DNA from: Epiperipatus broadwayi
Lineage: Eukaryota; Onychophora; Udeonychophora; Euonychophora; Peripatidae
Reading direction: 5' to 3'
Length of the DNA stretch: 64,000 bases
Assembly: GCA_028023455.1 (NCBI GenBank)
Contig: JAQFVV010000012.1
Span: 4,430,023-4,494,022, forward strand
Part shown: positions 36,685-49,900 of the stretch, piece by piece
Layout of the letters: each line of letters opens with the position of its first letter
Position numbering within the stretch: the first letter of the stretch is position 1
Made by a program: the position numbers and the translations under genes
The notes under the pieces: model-generated
What the model was told of the DNA's origin: nothing
Database searches by the model: none
The model's input: only the letters and a program-made list of their open reading frames with translations

Positions 36685-37150
36685 GGGGGGGATAGTGTTC
36701 TTATGCCATTGAGGTGGTATCCCGTGGGATATTGTCTCAATGTAATCTACCTTGTCACCCGTATTTCCACTTCTAGTCTCATGAATTCCTGAATATTTAT
36801 TTGAGTTAGTTTAAAACAGAACCTAAGTTAATTTTAAGAAACTTGAGCTAGTAAAGCATTTAATTGAATATTTCATTAATTATTAGAACTAGAATCCGGT
36901 TAGGTGATTTTCACTATATTATATTTATTTTGGGGGAAGTGGAGATGCGGGAACGGGGCGGTTAGATTATGGCCCTCAATGTGATTAGCCCGATGTGTAG
37001 TGGAGATACACACGATTACAAGGTCTGAATATATAGAAAGAATAGTAGAGAAAATGGTGGCTGCCCTTTTCTCGTAAAATCTTTGCTGTGTGTTTGGATG
37101 TCATTTTCAACAGGTATCTGTGCCATCTGATTGGCTGTCAGTTAAGTATT
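36685..37150 (+). promoter_or_regulatory. G-tract followed by promoter- or LTR-like segment
   Basis: A GGGGGGG run (36685-36691) is followed by TGTTCTTATGCC, resembling a polypurine tract and LTR start. The next 450 bp contain CpG-bearing blocks near 36950-37060 and CTGATTGGCTG (an inverted CCAAT box) near 37128. The same GATTGGCTG string occurs in the promoter-like patch at 12912. No matching second LTR and no coding region are present. It could be a solo LTR or a host promoter. Confidence 0.25.
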
Positions 37151-37270
37151 GTAACAAGTGCTAGAGATTTGCAGTATCTCGATTTATTTTAAAAGTAATG
37201 TTGTTTATATCAAAGCGTTTATTTGTGTTGACTGTAAAAGTATTTTTATATCTTTTGGTTATAACTATTA

Positions 37271-37294
37271 TTTTTTTTTTTGGGGGGGGGGGGG
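37271..37294. repeat. T11-G13 homopolymer junction
   Basis: Eleven T followed directly by thirteen G, an unusual pair of adjacent homopolymers in an AT-rich region. Confidence 0.9.
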
Positions 37295-37599
37295 ATTTCA
37301 AGGAGTAATTTGTTTATCATTATTATTTCTTAAATATTAATTTTTATCTAAGTAATCTACAGTCTATTACAATTTGGGAGTACTTATTATTTTTTTACAT
37401 ATGTATAAAGAAATGGTATAGTATGTAATTTAATTTTAAAAATGAATAAGAAATAGAATTGGCCAATGTTATCTAATTTTAAAGTAACAGTTTATTAAAA
37501 TGATTAATTATGAAACTGATGAAGAATTTTGATATTTTTATGAAATAAAGGCATCTTATATATATATGCTAGATTAAATATTTTTCGAGATTGAATTGT

Positions 37600-38220
37600 T
37601 GGAATAAACCCATGTAAATTAACAAGAGATTGATATTGCTAAGTCCTAAGGTTAAACGAAGTTTCTCTAGAACTCATTGTAACTTTATGAAAAAAAAATT
37701 ATCTTTTATTCCTAATTCATTATAAAGATTTAAATTTAGTGATTCCTATTTATTTCTAATCTAAGATGTTCTAAGGATTTAAATTTAGACAACTATATTT
37801 ATAGTTATGAGGATTCCAAAGACAAATATTTTATTGACATCCTATAAATAATAATCCATCTTTACTACATAGTTATATATGTGAAATATTTTCATGGATT
37901 TATTATGCTGTAAACAACGCAAAGTTTGGCATTATTTCTATATAAATTAAATAGAGATATATTTACATTTGATATTGCTAGAAAACTATTAATTATGAAT
38001 CAACGATCTTAAGACTAAACCAGTTTTTCCTAATATCCTAATACATTTATTGTCTTGAGTTTAGTTAGAAATAAAATGAAGTACTTTAATGTATGATTTT
38101 GTAAGGATTTAAACCAGACAGTTATATTTATAGATCTAAAAAATTCAGAAGACTCTCATCTTCTTTTGCAATCTGTAAATAATAGTTCCTCTTTCCCAGA
38201 GAGTTGTATATGTTTATGGT
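37600..38220. repeat. diverged tandem repeat, unit about 320 bp
   Basis: The order of landmarks is repeated twice: GATATTGCTA, an AAGGATTTAAA(TTT/CC)AGACA..TATATTTATAG block (37777 and 38100), AAATAATA.TCC.TCTTT and AGTTATATATG / AGTTGTATATG. The two units differ strongly, so the duplication is old. Confidence 0.5.
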
Positions 38221-38224
38221 GAAT

Positions 38225-39585
38225 ATTAAAAAAGTCTTAGAACACAAAAAGCAAATAATGATAAAAAGCTTACAGATTAATTTATTTATCAATTAAATGC
38301 TAGCATAATGAAATATTCCATATATTTATAAATTCTGAATATATTGTATAATATAATTTAACACATTATTTTATCACTAACTTCACTATTTATTATCCCT
38401 TTCTATTATATTCACCATACATGGTTTAATTTTGGACAGTTTCCCAAATAACATTAATCTTTTTTTGTGTGTCACATTTTCCATTTAAAAGATTTTCTTT
38501 TCTGAATGTTAATTTTATCTAAAGTTATTCTCAATATCTGTATCTTCGCTGAATTTAATTTTTTGTTGGTTTAATTACTTCACAACATCAGTTTTATATC
38601 AATTAATTTGCTAAAACTATCAGTTTTCTTTAGTTTTCTTGTTTAATAAACAAGGTATTGACTCAGAGGCATATTTTATCCTATAAAATATACATGAGGA
38701 AAATTATAAGTTATTTTTAAGTTTCTACTTTAATGAATCATCATAAATTACATTTTCAGATAGTGATGGAAACTTTAGCAAACCATTTTATAATTTCTAT
38801 CAGTGATAAATAATTGTCTTATACCTGCAATTTAAAAATGATAATGATAAATTAAAAATTTTCAATGTTGTTTTGCTGTAGTTCACTAAGAGTAATCTTG
38901 ATGTTGACTTCGGCAGTGACTTGTGCTTGTTTTTGGGTGAATAAAATATTTGTGTTTTCCATCACTGATGATTAACAACTGTATTTCACTTGTAACTAAT
39001 TCATCTGCAACTTATTTACTCATACTGAAATTAAAGAAGACCTGTTCAAAATTGTGTTTTTATCTCTTTTGCTACTTAGTGTTCTCTGTTGTGACATCTT
39101 GTGCTTACCTGAAATTGAAAAACAACCTGTTTTTTTGACAAATGTATTGACTTATTTACCAAATGATGTGTTTTGGTTTTTAGTCAGTTTTGTTTAATGC
39201 CTCACTTAGTAAATTTAATACAAAAAAAAATTAAAAGTAACAACCTTATTATAATTAAATTTGATTTTCCTAATTTTTAACAACAGATTTTAGTTTCAAA
39301 AATAGAAATGTATAAAACTGAATCTTAAATTTCAAAAACTATCTCTACATATAAAACAATTTTATTTCAATTTTTTCATTAATTGTGATAACATTTAAAT
39401 CAAACAATATTAGATTTTGTAAAGATTAGAAGAATATATAAAAAGCAATTGATTTAAAAAGAAATATGTATTTAATATTAAATAGACAATTGTTGGATTT
39501 TGTAAAATTAGAAATCTATATGAAGAGGCAAAACTGAGGGAGATTAAATATAAAAGAAGTGAAATACTATTGTCAAGATTAGTGT
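38225..39585. other. AT-rich spacer, nothing recognised
   Basis: No supported coding region. The frame 38950-39138 does not resemble a known protein. Confidence 0.4.
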
Positions 39586-39589
39586 TACA

Positions 39590-41960
39590 TTTAACAAAAT
39601 AGCAGTATTAGTTATTTAATTTATGGAAGATACTAAATACAGAAATTCAGGTTTATGTGCAACAAGTTCTCATTGTGATGAAAAAATAGATAATTTTTAT
39701 GTGGATGTATGAAATATTTTTGAACATGTCAAACATTTTAAAATTGTCATGGAAGATAATATTGTTAGAATTAATAAACGATTGAAAGATAAAAGTTTTT
39801 TGAATAAATTTAGTAATGGTGGCAGAAATGAAAGAGGACCCACCTTATCATTTGCAGAAATAAAAAAAAAACTCTCTGTATTACTAATTCTTTCTTTGAT
39901 ATAAATTAAAATAGAAATAGACATGGTAACATATAATGGAGAAACATTAGATTTGAATTATGTGTTGGCTTAATGAAAATATATATTTTAAGAATGACAT
40001 TTTCTTAATAGATTTGGTACAAGTAGTAACCATATAGAAAGGCATAAAATTTTATATTAATTTAAAAGTAGGGAGAAAGTTAATACTAACAGTTGATATA
40101 CTTGATTTTTGGAAACACTCGAATGAATTTAAATTAAAAGTTGCAAATCATTTTAAAATATTAAGAGACCTTGAAGACGATTTAAATATGAGTGGAGTTA
40201 ATAAAAAGATAACTGATACAACATTGAGAATTGCAAAAAAAAAATAGATGGGTACTACAAAAAAGATAATTTCTCACTAAATATTTTACTGAGTCAGTAC
40301 AATATATGAGAAAAGGAATATGATTTTTTTTTTTTAAAAATGTGATTTATTAAGAATAATTGAATATCTAGAGCTTATAAAAAAGTTAATACTGCTATAA
40401 AAAATATAATTATGAATTGATGACAAAAACTGTAGAGAAGAGGAAACATATTATAAATATAAAATAAATATTTGTATTGAAAAGAAAGTTTAGTAATATA
40501 AATAAACATAAAACTATTGCATAAAAAATATTTAATGAAATGTATAGAAGAGTTCTAAAAAGAATCATATTGTACTAAAAAACAACAACAACAACAAAAA
40601 AAGTATTTCCGATAATTAATACTTCTAAATTGCAAGGTATTTTTAATGAAGTAATGAGATATGCAATTAAATCTATGAAGATGGGAAATCTGCAGGAAAT
40701 GTACAAAATAGTTGGAAAAGCTGATTGCATGAATATAGTAGCAATGTTAATATTTAAGAAATATGTTAGAAATGATACATCTATCTTTCTTTTATCACTT
40801 CTGTACAAAATTTTTGCCAATACTATTACAAATTGTCTATAAACTTTGGATTATATCATTCACATTCAAGTATTGAGAAAAGTTATAAAAAGGATCAATA
40901 AATATGTTTTCATTATGCCTTAGATTTATAGATTATGCAAAGTCATTTGTTTCTACAAGCATCCCCATGGTGATTAAATCTTTGAATCATTAAGACATAG
41001 ATATTGTCTTATTTTAAAAAACATTAATCAAAATGCATCAATAGCGTTTTCAGTATATGGTCATGTTAAGAAGATTAACATTGACTAGAATGTCTTTACA
41101 GAATAAATTTCATATCTCCAAAAATTTTTAAGCAGTTTTATAATAAGTCCTTGTGAATTAAAATGGGAAAACTAATGGACTATATGTATTTGGAGATTAT
41201 TTAAATCATTTATATTTTGTTAATTATGTGATTGTTGTTTTGTTTGTTTTTTGCAAAAATACTTTAGGACTTCAGCAAATATTGCAAGAGTTATCATATC
41301 TATGAAAGAAAATAGAATTAAAGATGTATGCTAAAAAGAACTAAAGCAGTGTTCAATAGATTTTCTCAGAAATGAATAAAACTTGATAAGTACAATTAAA
41401 AGAAGTTAATAACCATAATACTCAGGTCAGATTATTAACATAGATTGGAATATAATGAAAGAAACTAATTATAGAATTAAACTTCAATGGGGTACTTTGA
41501 TTAGAATTAACTTAATATTAAAAAGACAATATACCTATGTGATTGAAAAAAAAGGTTTTTAATAGATGTATCTAACATATTATTATTTATAGATTTAAAA
41601 CTTAGACTCTTAACAAAAGAGTAATATAGAGGCTTCAATTCACAATGAAATATATGAATATATATGTTAGAAATCATAATAAGAGATCGATAATGAAATT
41701 CATGAGTAGAGAAAAACAATTATCAACACCATTGAAAGAATTAACAGACTAAAATGGAACAGAACTGGACCTATTATTTTAAAAGTGTTAGTGTTTTAAA
41801 TTTGATCTCAAAAAAACTGTAAAGTATTTAGAATGAGATCACATATTAGATGGATAGATGAAATAATATGATATAAAAAAGCTGTGGATTGAAGAAATTG
41901 CATTAAACATGGAGAGATCTTCATGTAGCAGTAAACTGATAATGATTGAATATGATGATG
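39590..41960 (+). mobile_element. decayed RTE-type LINE, plus strand
   Basis: Fragments in shifting frames follow the RTE order. Endonuclease: HFKIVMEDNIVRINKRL near 39735-39790 and GGRNERGPTLSF near 39820-39850. Reverse transcriptase: the open frame 40630-40842 holds NDTSIFLLSLLYKIFANTITNCL, matching the family's ISLLS..YKIF...I..RL block. C-terminus: RMRSHIRWIDEI near 41833-41870 and RNCIKHGEI near 41895, followed by a GATGATGATGATGA tail at 41955. The same wording appears in the minus-strand LINE at 1.3-3.35 kb, so both derive from one family. There are many stops and shifts, so it is inactive. Confidence 0.75.
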
Positions 41961-41974
41961 ATGATGAATACTAA

Positions 41975-43008
41975 AGTGGAAATTATAATAAGTAAATTTA
42001 AATATTCTATCTAAATCACACAGCATATTATGATAATAGTGTAAAATTACCATATCATGTCAAAAATATGACCAATAATTCTGCAGGGCATAGTGGTTTT
42101 AAATTTGCACTTTCTTTGTCAGTTGTCTAGGATTATTAGACAATAATCCGTATAAATACAGCAAACTTAATTTATTACAACTATCAATCTTAACATTGGT
42201 TATTAGCTAATGCTCAAAAGCAATTGATGAAGAATGCTCAAATTCAGAAATATGTATCATGCATTAATATTAATTAATTTATGTTGTGATGTAATAATTC
42301 TAAAGTTTGTTATAGAAGTATGATTGCTTACAAGATTATAAAGTAATTGTAAATACTTTTTTTTTTAAATTTCTAATTCCATACTCTAAATTTATATATT
42401 CATATATCTAATAAGCTTATAATTATTTGCAATTTGTGATTAGTGGCAAAAAGACTTGACATTGAACATGAGGGGAGGTTTTTTTCTTCAGAACTGGTAT
42501 TGTGAATCTTCTATTTTTATGTCCTGTGTCTAATAATTTATTTCACAATAAGATGTTGAGTTGTAATTATTTATTAAGCACACAGGAAGTATATGAAAAT
42601 ACTTTTAAGATAGGATTTAACCTGAATAGTGTGCGCTTTGAAATTTATAATAGTCAAACAATATCTTTAATTGCCGATAGAGGGACCTCTCAAACCACAA
42701 CACAAGATAGTGACATTTATAAAGATAAGAGTGGTTGTCTTATCTTTAAGCTAACTTTCCACCTATATAGGCCAATCTGAAGCTGTTAAAGAGTTTTTTA
42801 TTACTGTAACTTACTTATTATACATTAAAATTTTAATGATATTAAAAAAGTTATAATAAAATAATATTATTATTGATGTTTAATTATTCCTAAAGCTGTA
42901 ATTCTAGAGGTTGGTTGCATTTTATATGTAAATAAAAGCAATACATAAATCACTATGATGGTCAAATATCCAATATAATTTATTTGTCCATAATGTTGTC
43001 ACAAACAC
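41975..43008. other. AT-rich stretch with a small perfect hairpin
   Basis: A 92-codon frame at 42502-42780 has no recognisable domain. Within it AAAGATAAGA and TCTTATCTTT (about 42721-42747) form a perfect 10-bp hairpin. GATAGAGGGACCTCT near 42683 is weakly similar to GATAGTAGGGACCTCT in the 26-kb element, so part of this frame may be a decayed repeat. Confidence 0.35.
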
Positions 43009-43010
43009 AC

Positions 43011-43265
43011 AAATAAATAATCAATCAAACAAGATTGAAATAAACAACTATTAATAAGTATATTTAAATATTTATCAAACTGGGTTTCATCTCCATTGAG
43101 ACCTTCTCAAGATATTATAGTACATGATTCACATAAGCAATTGGTGAATCATGTACTATATTATCTTGAGAAGGTCTCAATGGAGATGAAAGCCGGTTTG
43201 ATAAATATTTAAATATACTTATTAATAGTTGTTTATTTCAATCTTGTTTGATTGATTATTTATTT
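43011..43265. mobile_element. hairpin element, 122-bp arms and 11-nt loop
   Basis: Arms 43011-43132 and 43144-43265 are inverted copies with only a few differences. Near the middle of each arm is CTTGAGAAGGTCTC-AATG-GAGATGAAA (43165-43191 on plus), a stem followed by GAAA, which resembles the stem II-GAAA part of the hammerhead-like motifs elsewhere in the window. No target duplication was seen. Confidence 0.7.
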
Positions 43266-45205
43266 AGCGATTCATAAAGTATTTATTTCTCAATTATGTA
43301 ATAATGTAATTAGTTGTTCTGCAAGTCATGTAATATTCAAGTATGCAGGCGGCAGTTTGAACACAATAATTTTATTTAATTAGCCAAATTTACTTATTTA
43401 AAAATATTATTCATCTTAAAGTTGATCTGAAAAGTGTTAGCTTTTGAACTCATGATTTAATAATACTTTTAATGGTTTATAAGTTATTTGTTAAATAGGA
43501 ATTCACTAAATTTATCAAATTCTGATTATTATAAATACTTAAAATTTTAATTATTTTATCTTTTACTTTTACCAGGGCTGAACTACTCAAGACATAACTA
43601 TATCTCAATATCATTCTTTTGATATACTTTTATGAAGAAAAGTTAGAAAAACAATTTAATATATTTTTAACTTTCAAAAGTTAATTTCCTTGAGAAAACA
43701 AGCTCCTCGTTTTTTCCCCTGATCTTTTATTTGCGCAGGTATACTTAATACAATTAAGTGTTTCTAATTTCCTGAAATGTCATCTTAGTAAATAATATTT
43801 ATTTAGTGATAGTTTTTTTTTTTTCCACTTGATATATTCAAAAATAATAGAAGCATACATTAATTATTTTTATTTATAAATTTTAAATATAATTTGTGTT
43901 GTTTTATACCTAAAAAAATAAACATATAAAATACGAGAAAGTAACTTATCATTTGTATATTTTAATCTGATAAACATTAATTTATCAACTTTTTTTTTGT
44001 TTTGCTTTATTTTATTGCTTGTATAATTGTTGTTTTTTTCTACAACTTTTTTTGTTTTTGTTTTGCTTTATTTTATTGCTTGTATAATTGTTGTTGTTGT
44101 TTTCTACATTTGAATTTATATAATTATATAAAAGTTTATTTTCAGTTTGACAAAAATAATGATGTTTTACATTGTATTTCTTGCTTTAAATAAGCATAAA
44201 CGGATAATGAATTTATCAAGATTATTTTAAAAGTCTTACAAATATATTAATATCTTTATGCTAGGTATAATCTTTGGTAGTACGATTATTTATATTTGAT
44301 TTCTAACAGAAGTAAATTTTTTCCATAATTTTTCCAAGACCTGATATACTTCTTGAGATCACATGTTATAACTATCCTAATATCATAGATTTTTTCTTAT
44401 ATATCTTTGAAAACATCATTTTCTTCTTCTCTTTCCTATTAAATTAATATATAATTTGTTCATAGTCCAAACAGATTGTGAAAATTTGTTTAAAGAAAAG
44501 AACTTTAATAAGATTTGAGAATCTCTTTACCATTTGTTTAATTATGTCAACAGTTTTTTTTATAAGTGATATTGTTAAAATATAAAGTTATTGAATATTT
44601 AATGATATCTTAGTAAATGGGTTGTGCCTTATCTTGAAACTTTCATATTGTTATTTTGGATAACTTATTATAAATAAAAAAAATCTGAATAGATTTATTG
44701 AAGGTATTTTTTTTTTGCTTAAATAAAAGTTACTTAATTAGAAATATAATGTGTTCTTGACTTATTTTTTGAAGTCATTCTCTCTGCAATAAATCAAAAA
44801 CGAAATGTTAGCCATAATTTTAGTATCTTATATCTTTTCTCTATACTTTTCCATCCTTGATACCAACACATAAGTCAATAAATAAGTATTCAATATTTTT
44901 GTATTAATAATATTTTATTTTCAATATCTTCATCTACAAAATTTCACACATACGTTTCATACTTTTCACTTTATTATTATACAGCACATATTTCCTTTTC
45001 TGATTTGCTTGTCTCTTACCTCTGTAGTCTAAAAAAATGTCTCACTCATTAATTAGCATATTTTATTCATTTTATTTATTCTTTAAAGTAATTAATATTT
45101 TTAAATGGTATTATTATTTATGTGACTATATATATATTAATTCTAATATTCTCATGGATAAATGAATTCATATTATTATTTTTGGGACCTTTCGTGTAAT
45201 AAAAA
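43266..45205. other. AT-rich spacer with a local tandem duplication
   Basis: About 1.9 kb without a supported gene. At 43990-44110 a unit of about 61 bp containing GTTTTGCTTTATTTTATTGC is present twice in tandem with small differences. The frame 44002-44193 is produced by it. Confidence 0.5.
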
Positions 45206-46465
45206 TATAATCGCTAAATTGCTGATATTTCAAGAATAATAAAAAGTACTTTCCTTAGAGCTTCTTTTTTCTCAAATCATAAGAATGTATGTGGTTAGAC
45301 TTAAAATCATTATTGTTTTTCCTTTGTTATTTTTTTCTCTTTCTCACATTTTATTGGTTGAGAAGTTTTAAAAAATATTTTATTCTCCAATAGCTTTTTC
45401 TAAATATTGTAATTTTCTTTCGCATTTTTTGTTCATGCTTTTAGGCCTTTTAAAAATCTCTATAGCTTCCCTTAGCAGACTCTACTCATATTGTTCAATT
45501 TAATCCAGAATATATATTTTATTAAAATTGGTGTCATAGTTAATTAATGTAATGTGTAAATAAATAGCTGATAAATTAGATTTTTCTCTAACTTCCAAAA
45601 TGTGTTTTTCCTTTCTTATGTTTATTCTATAATTGGTCTGTCCAATATATGAATGTAAACAAACTCCACATGAAATTTCATATACACCATGACACTCCAA
45701 AGGAATTATATCTTTAGGACTTGGATATTGTGTGGATATTATTTTTCTTTAAAACATTACCAATTTTATCAGTTACTATCTTTATATAAGGCAGAACAGT
45801 CTTAGTTTTGGAAGTATCAAAATCTTTTTTATTATTATATAAAAAAGCTCAATTAATAATCCTGTGATCAAAACCATTATGAAGAAGCATTTTTAAAGAT
45901 ATCTTTGTGAAAATGGCTATCATCAGAAAGTCTCTTAGTTCTAACTGACATTGTGTTTGTTACTAAAAATAATTGTGATGGATGGTGATGAGAAGAAAAA
46001 TATAGATATCTCCCAGTGTGCGTTTGCTTTCTATAAATACCATGGGATAAAAAAACCATCCTTCTTTTTAATTAACACATCTAAGAATACTTCCATAGTA
46101 AATTTGATTCAACATTAAATTAATTAACCATGACATCAATTTAAAAAAAAACATATATTCTGGCAAAAATTGAACAATATGACTAGAGACTGCTAAAGGA
46201 AGCTATAGAGATTTTTAAAAGGCCTAAGATCATAGATGAAAAGTTTGAATTAAAGAAAATTACCAATATTTAGAAAAAGCTATTGGAGGATAAAATATTT
46301 TTTAAAACATCTCAACCAATAGAATTTGAGATTGAGGGAAAAATAGCAAAGAAAAAAAATACCAATTTTAATATCACCACATACATTCTTATGATTTGTG
46401 AAAGAAGAAGCTCTGAGGAAAGTACTTGTTATTGTACTCAAATGTCAGCTATTTAGCAATTATAT
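45206..46465 (-). mobile_element. second Penelope-like element with inverted repeats
   Basis: The left arm (about 45206-45520) and right arm (about 46143-46465) are diverged inverted copies of the same ORF-end plus 3' flank, e.g. ATTGTTCAATTT and TTCCCTTAGCAG on the left against CTGCTAAAGGAA and AAAATTGAACAAT on the right. The coding remnant lies between the arms on the minus strand. This is the architecture of the element at 12.3-14.7 kb although the protein lineage differs, so the inverted layout reflects how these elements insert. Confidence 0.75.
45500..46059 (-). pseudogene. Penelope-like RT tail, linker and GIY-YIG nuclease, broken
   Basis: Minus-strand order: YRKQTHTGRYLYFSSHHHPS (near 46030-45970), the conserved end of PLE reverse transcriptase; then LPYIKIVTDKIGNVLKKNNI (near 45790-45735), the typical PLE linker; then GVYEISCGVCLHSYIGQTNY (45690-45630), the GIY-YIG core with both motifs intact; then NLSAIYLHI. 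The segments lie in different frames with at least two breaks (the first fragment ends at 45877, the nuclease fragment starts at 45700). The RT palm is missing. The linker wording places it near canonical Penelope elements, unlike the 13.5-kb ORF. Confidence 0.85.
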
Positions 46466-46671
46466 ATACATATATGCATTAAAGAGAAACAATGAATAAC
46501 ATTAACTGAAATCTTTATAAAATATTTTGAGCAACCCACAGTAAAAGTGACAGTTGTATAGTCCTTATAAGTATATTTATAATTAAAGATTTGTTTATTT
46601 GCAAATTAAGATCTTTGCTGAATTATTTTTACACTCCTTGTTTAAATTATACAAATGCATTTACACCATTT

Positions 46672-46980
46672 TTGTAGCTAGAAGGGACTTAAACTTAGAC
46701 TTTCAAGCTCACCACAACCATATGCTCCATCCCATACAACTGATACACATAATCACATCTAAAAAAAATAAATGTTGCATCGAGTGTATATATGTGTTAG
46801 AGATAGTGATCTGGGCCAACTGATGCATGCTGATTTAGAATAAAATAAATATATTGGACATTATTTATCTTTTTCACATGTATGTGGTCAAGTGTGTCAG
46901 TTCTATGGGATAGAGTGCATGGTTATGTGAACTTGAAAGCCTGAATTCAAGTCTCTTCTAGTTATATATATGAAACCATT
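46672..46980. mobile_element. foldback element, third copy of the 17.2-kb family
   Basis: Ends TAGCTAGAAGGGACTTAAACTTAGACTTTCAAGC and GAACTTGAAAGCCTGAATTCAAGTCTCTTCTAGTTATA are inverted. The interior keeps GATCTGGGCCAACTGATGCATGCTGATT and TTATCTTTTTCACATGTATGTGGTCAAG, as in the right arm at 17.9-18.1 kb. No coding content. Confidence 0.7.
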
Positions 46981-46984
46981 GCAG

Positions 46985-49900
46985 TATACATTTATAAACA
47001 AGATCATCAAACATGTTGGAAAACTGGATTAGAATATTCAAAAACAGGAAGAAGTAAAACTTAGATAATGTCAATTTTTCTTATAGCAGTCATTCTGGAT
47101 TCTCATTTTATTCAAGTAATAACAAAACCTTCATTAAACTGAATGAACAGAAGAGGAAAAACTGCAAGCTGCTAATCTTATTCTGGACATCCATAACCAG
47201 ACATTATGCCACTTAAAAATGAATCGATTAATTCTTGCCATCTTGAAGAAACCAAACTACATCTGTGAAACTTGGACTTTGTTTTGTTTTAAAAAAGAAA
47301 ACAGTAGTTTAGACCTTATTTTAATGCATTTTAAGTTTATTTTAAATATCATTCTTTTTAACAAAGTTTATGAAGTGAGTATTTTGTAAGAGAAAAAACA
47401 ACTCTTTAAACTTAGTCCTAACCATTTCAAATTGATTTAAATATATTAATTTGAACAAACTTTGTGAAGCAAATATTTTATTTAAAAAAATCTGCATTTG
47501 TGTTAAGCTTTCACAAATATTTTAGCTGCATGTTTAATTTTTTTTTTTTTTAATATACATGTTAATTGTTATTATTATTTATTTATTTTTTGTAAAAAAA
47601 AAAAAAGAAAAGTTTTTTTCCTCTATTTTAGAAATTTATTAATGAAAAAATAAAATAATATAAAGTATCAAAGTTTTAAATAATGCAAGTAAATAAAAGC
47701 TCATACAAAATTTAAAAAAAATTAAAAACAAGAAAACTATCACATGAACCAAAACTAGTTTAGAAACATAAATATTAACAACAATTAAAATTACATTTAG
47801 AAACACAAATACTAGCAACAGTCAAAACTAAATTTACAGCTCTGTTCTCCACACCAGCAAAAAATAAAATTAAAAGCCTTAATTAATTTGCAAGAAACAT
47901 GTGTTCTAACATGGCCAACATTAAATTCTTAACTAGGTAATATCTGTCTCATTTCCAGAAGATCTAAATCTCTTTATGGGAATTGAGATTCATAACAAAT
48001 CCACAATTATTAAAAACAATCAGTAATCTGTAATTTAATAATTTAAACCTAGCAAGCATCTCTGAAAAATAATATTTCAATCTAAACAATAAAGTTAAAA
48101 ACAAATGGCCAAACTTATATATGATAACCATTTGTTTTATCAAAATAGACTTTAATGAATAAATTTTAACATTTCCATTTCAAAATAAATCCAGTGATTT
48201 ATAACAATAAATTACAGTCCATTTTAACTACAATACACATACCTCAAAAGGAATATATAAATAGGCAACAAATGATACATACTTTATCAAACATTCTATA
48301 GTTATGGCCCAATCTTTCTCCTTGCCTACATTAACATTTAAAATGCCTCTCAACATCACAATTGCTTGTGCGAACGTATCATCTCCCCTCAGCATCTATT
48401 TACAATTAGCAACTGGATTACTAAATATACTCTTCTCACATTGGTATTTTTTTAAAAAAACTAAATATTTAATCAGCAACAAGATAGATATTTTTTTCAA
48501 TTCCTTCTAAATAACATAACCTATCTCCATGACTCCAATTTTAATCAAAAGCATAGATTCCATTGTCAAAAATAAAATACAAACTATCATTCTGCCATCA
48601 ATTTCAGCTTTTCAATTTAAAAAAAAAAACATTTACCATTGTAGCTATTACCCTTTTTAAACAATAATAGGGCAAGTAAGAAACTTTAAAAAAAACTGGT
48701 CCTTTTTTGTTTAATTAGACCTTACATCTGTCTTTGACTCTGGTTCAGTTGAATTATTAATGAAAAATTTTTTTCTGGCATCAATTCTCACAATTCTATC
48801 CTCCAAGGATTCCTCTTAATGTTTTATTATTTATAATATATTAATCTTTTGCTAAATACCTGACATTTACATTCAATTTTGATTCATCAATGAGCTTATC
48901 ATCTTTCTCCTTTTTAAAAAATGTCTACCTATACTATACAAACAAACTTCATTTCAATGTCAATAAATCATCTATCTGGAATATCTTAATGTAAAACAGA
49001 ACCTCCTTATAACTTTCTATGTTTCCTCATTTAAAAATCCACAAATGTTATGAAAACTTCAATCCAGGACAGCATATTTATGTCCTAATTAATTTACATT
49101 ATGTATATAATTCCTTCTGAAACTGTTTTTAATAACAAATAAATATTTATATGTATACAGATATGTAATATTAACCTCCTTGATACTAACTAAAATACAA
49201 TATGTGTGTATATGTAATAAGTTCTATAACTTAAACTAATCTAAATCACATAACCACATGCTTCATTGATAAAGATTACACTAAAAATAAAGTTATCTCT
49301 GTTTACATGGATATAATCTCTTTATTTATATTTTTTATTAGATTATAATTTCATAAAAGTACTTAATTCATCATATATAACTCTTTAGAAAAATTAATTA
49401 TTATTTGCATGATGCCAAGGAAGGTGCTAATCTTCTACATTCTCATATCTAAATAAATCAATTATTTTATATAGCATGATGTTTATATATAAAAATAGCT
49501 TTCTGGATTTACATCAATATAACAACATAGGTTTGAAATAAAAGAGGATTATTTTTACTTTACTAAAAATCAAAAACAAATGAGTTATTGCATAAGTTAA
49601 TGGAGAAGATTTGTTTGGTTTCAAAATTATCTATAAGTAATTGATTAAGTCTGTTAACATCAAAGATAAAGTTATCTCTGTTTACATGGATTTATTTATT
49701 CTATTTTTATTAAATTAAAAAAACAAAAATATTTAGTTCAATGTATATATAAACAATAATAATGAATATAAAGGTGATAATTTATTATAAACAGTATTAC
49801 AATAATGAAATGATATAGAATAAACTAAAATGGTGATATTTCTAAAGTATATGTATAGTAAATTAAAAAAAGATCTAGAAATTTTGAATTTTGCCATTGG

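Noticed and set aside
36696-37150. 3' LTR paired with a 5' LTR ending near 36055
   Set aside because: The two segments share no sequence that I can see, so they cannot be the two LTRs of one element.
42502-42780. 92-codon frame as a possible small gene
   Set aside because: No domain, no signal peptide, no homologous copy seen, and part of it resembles a decayed repeat.
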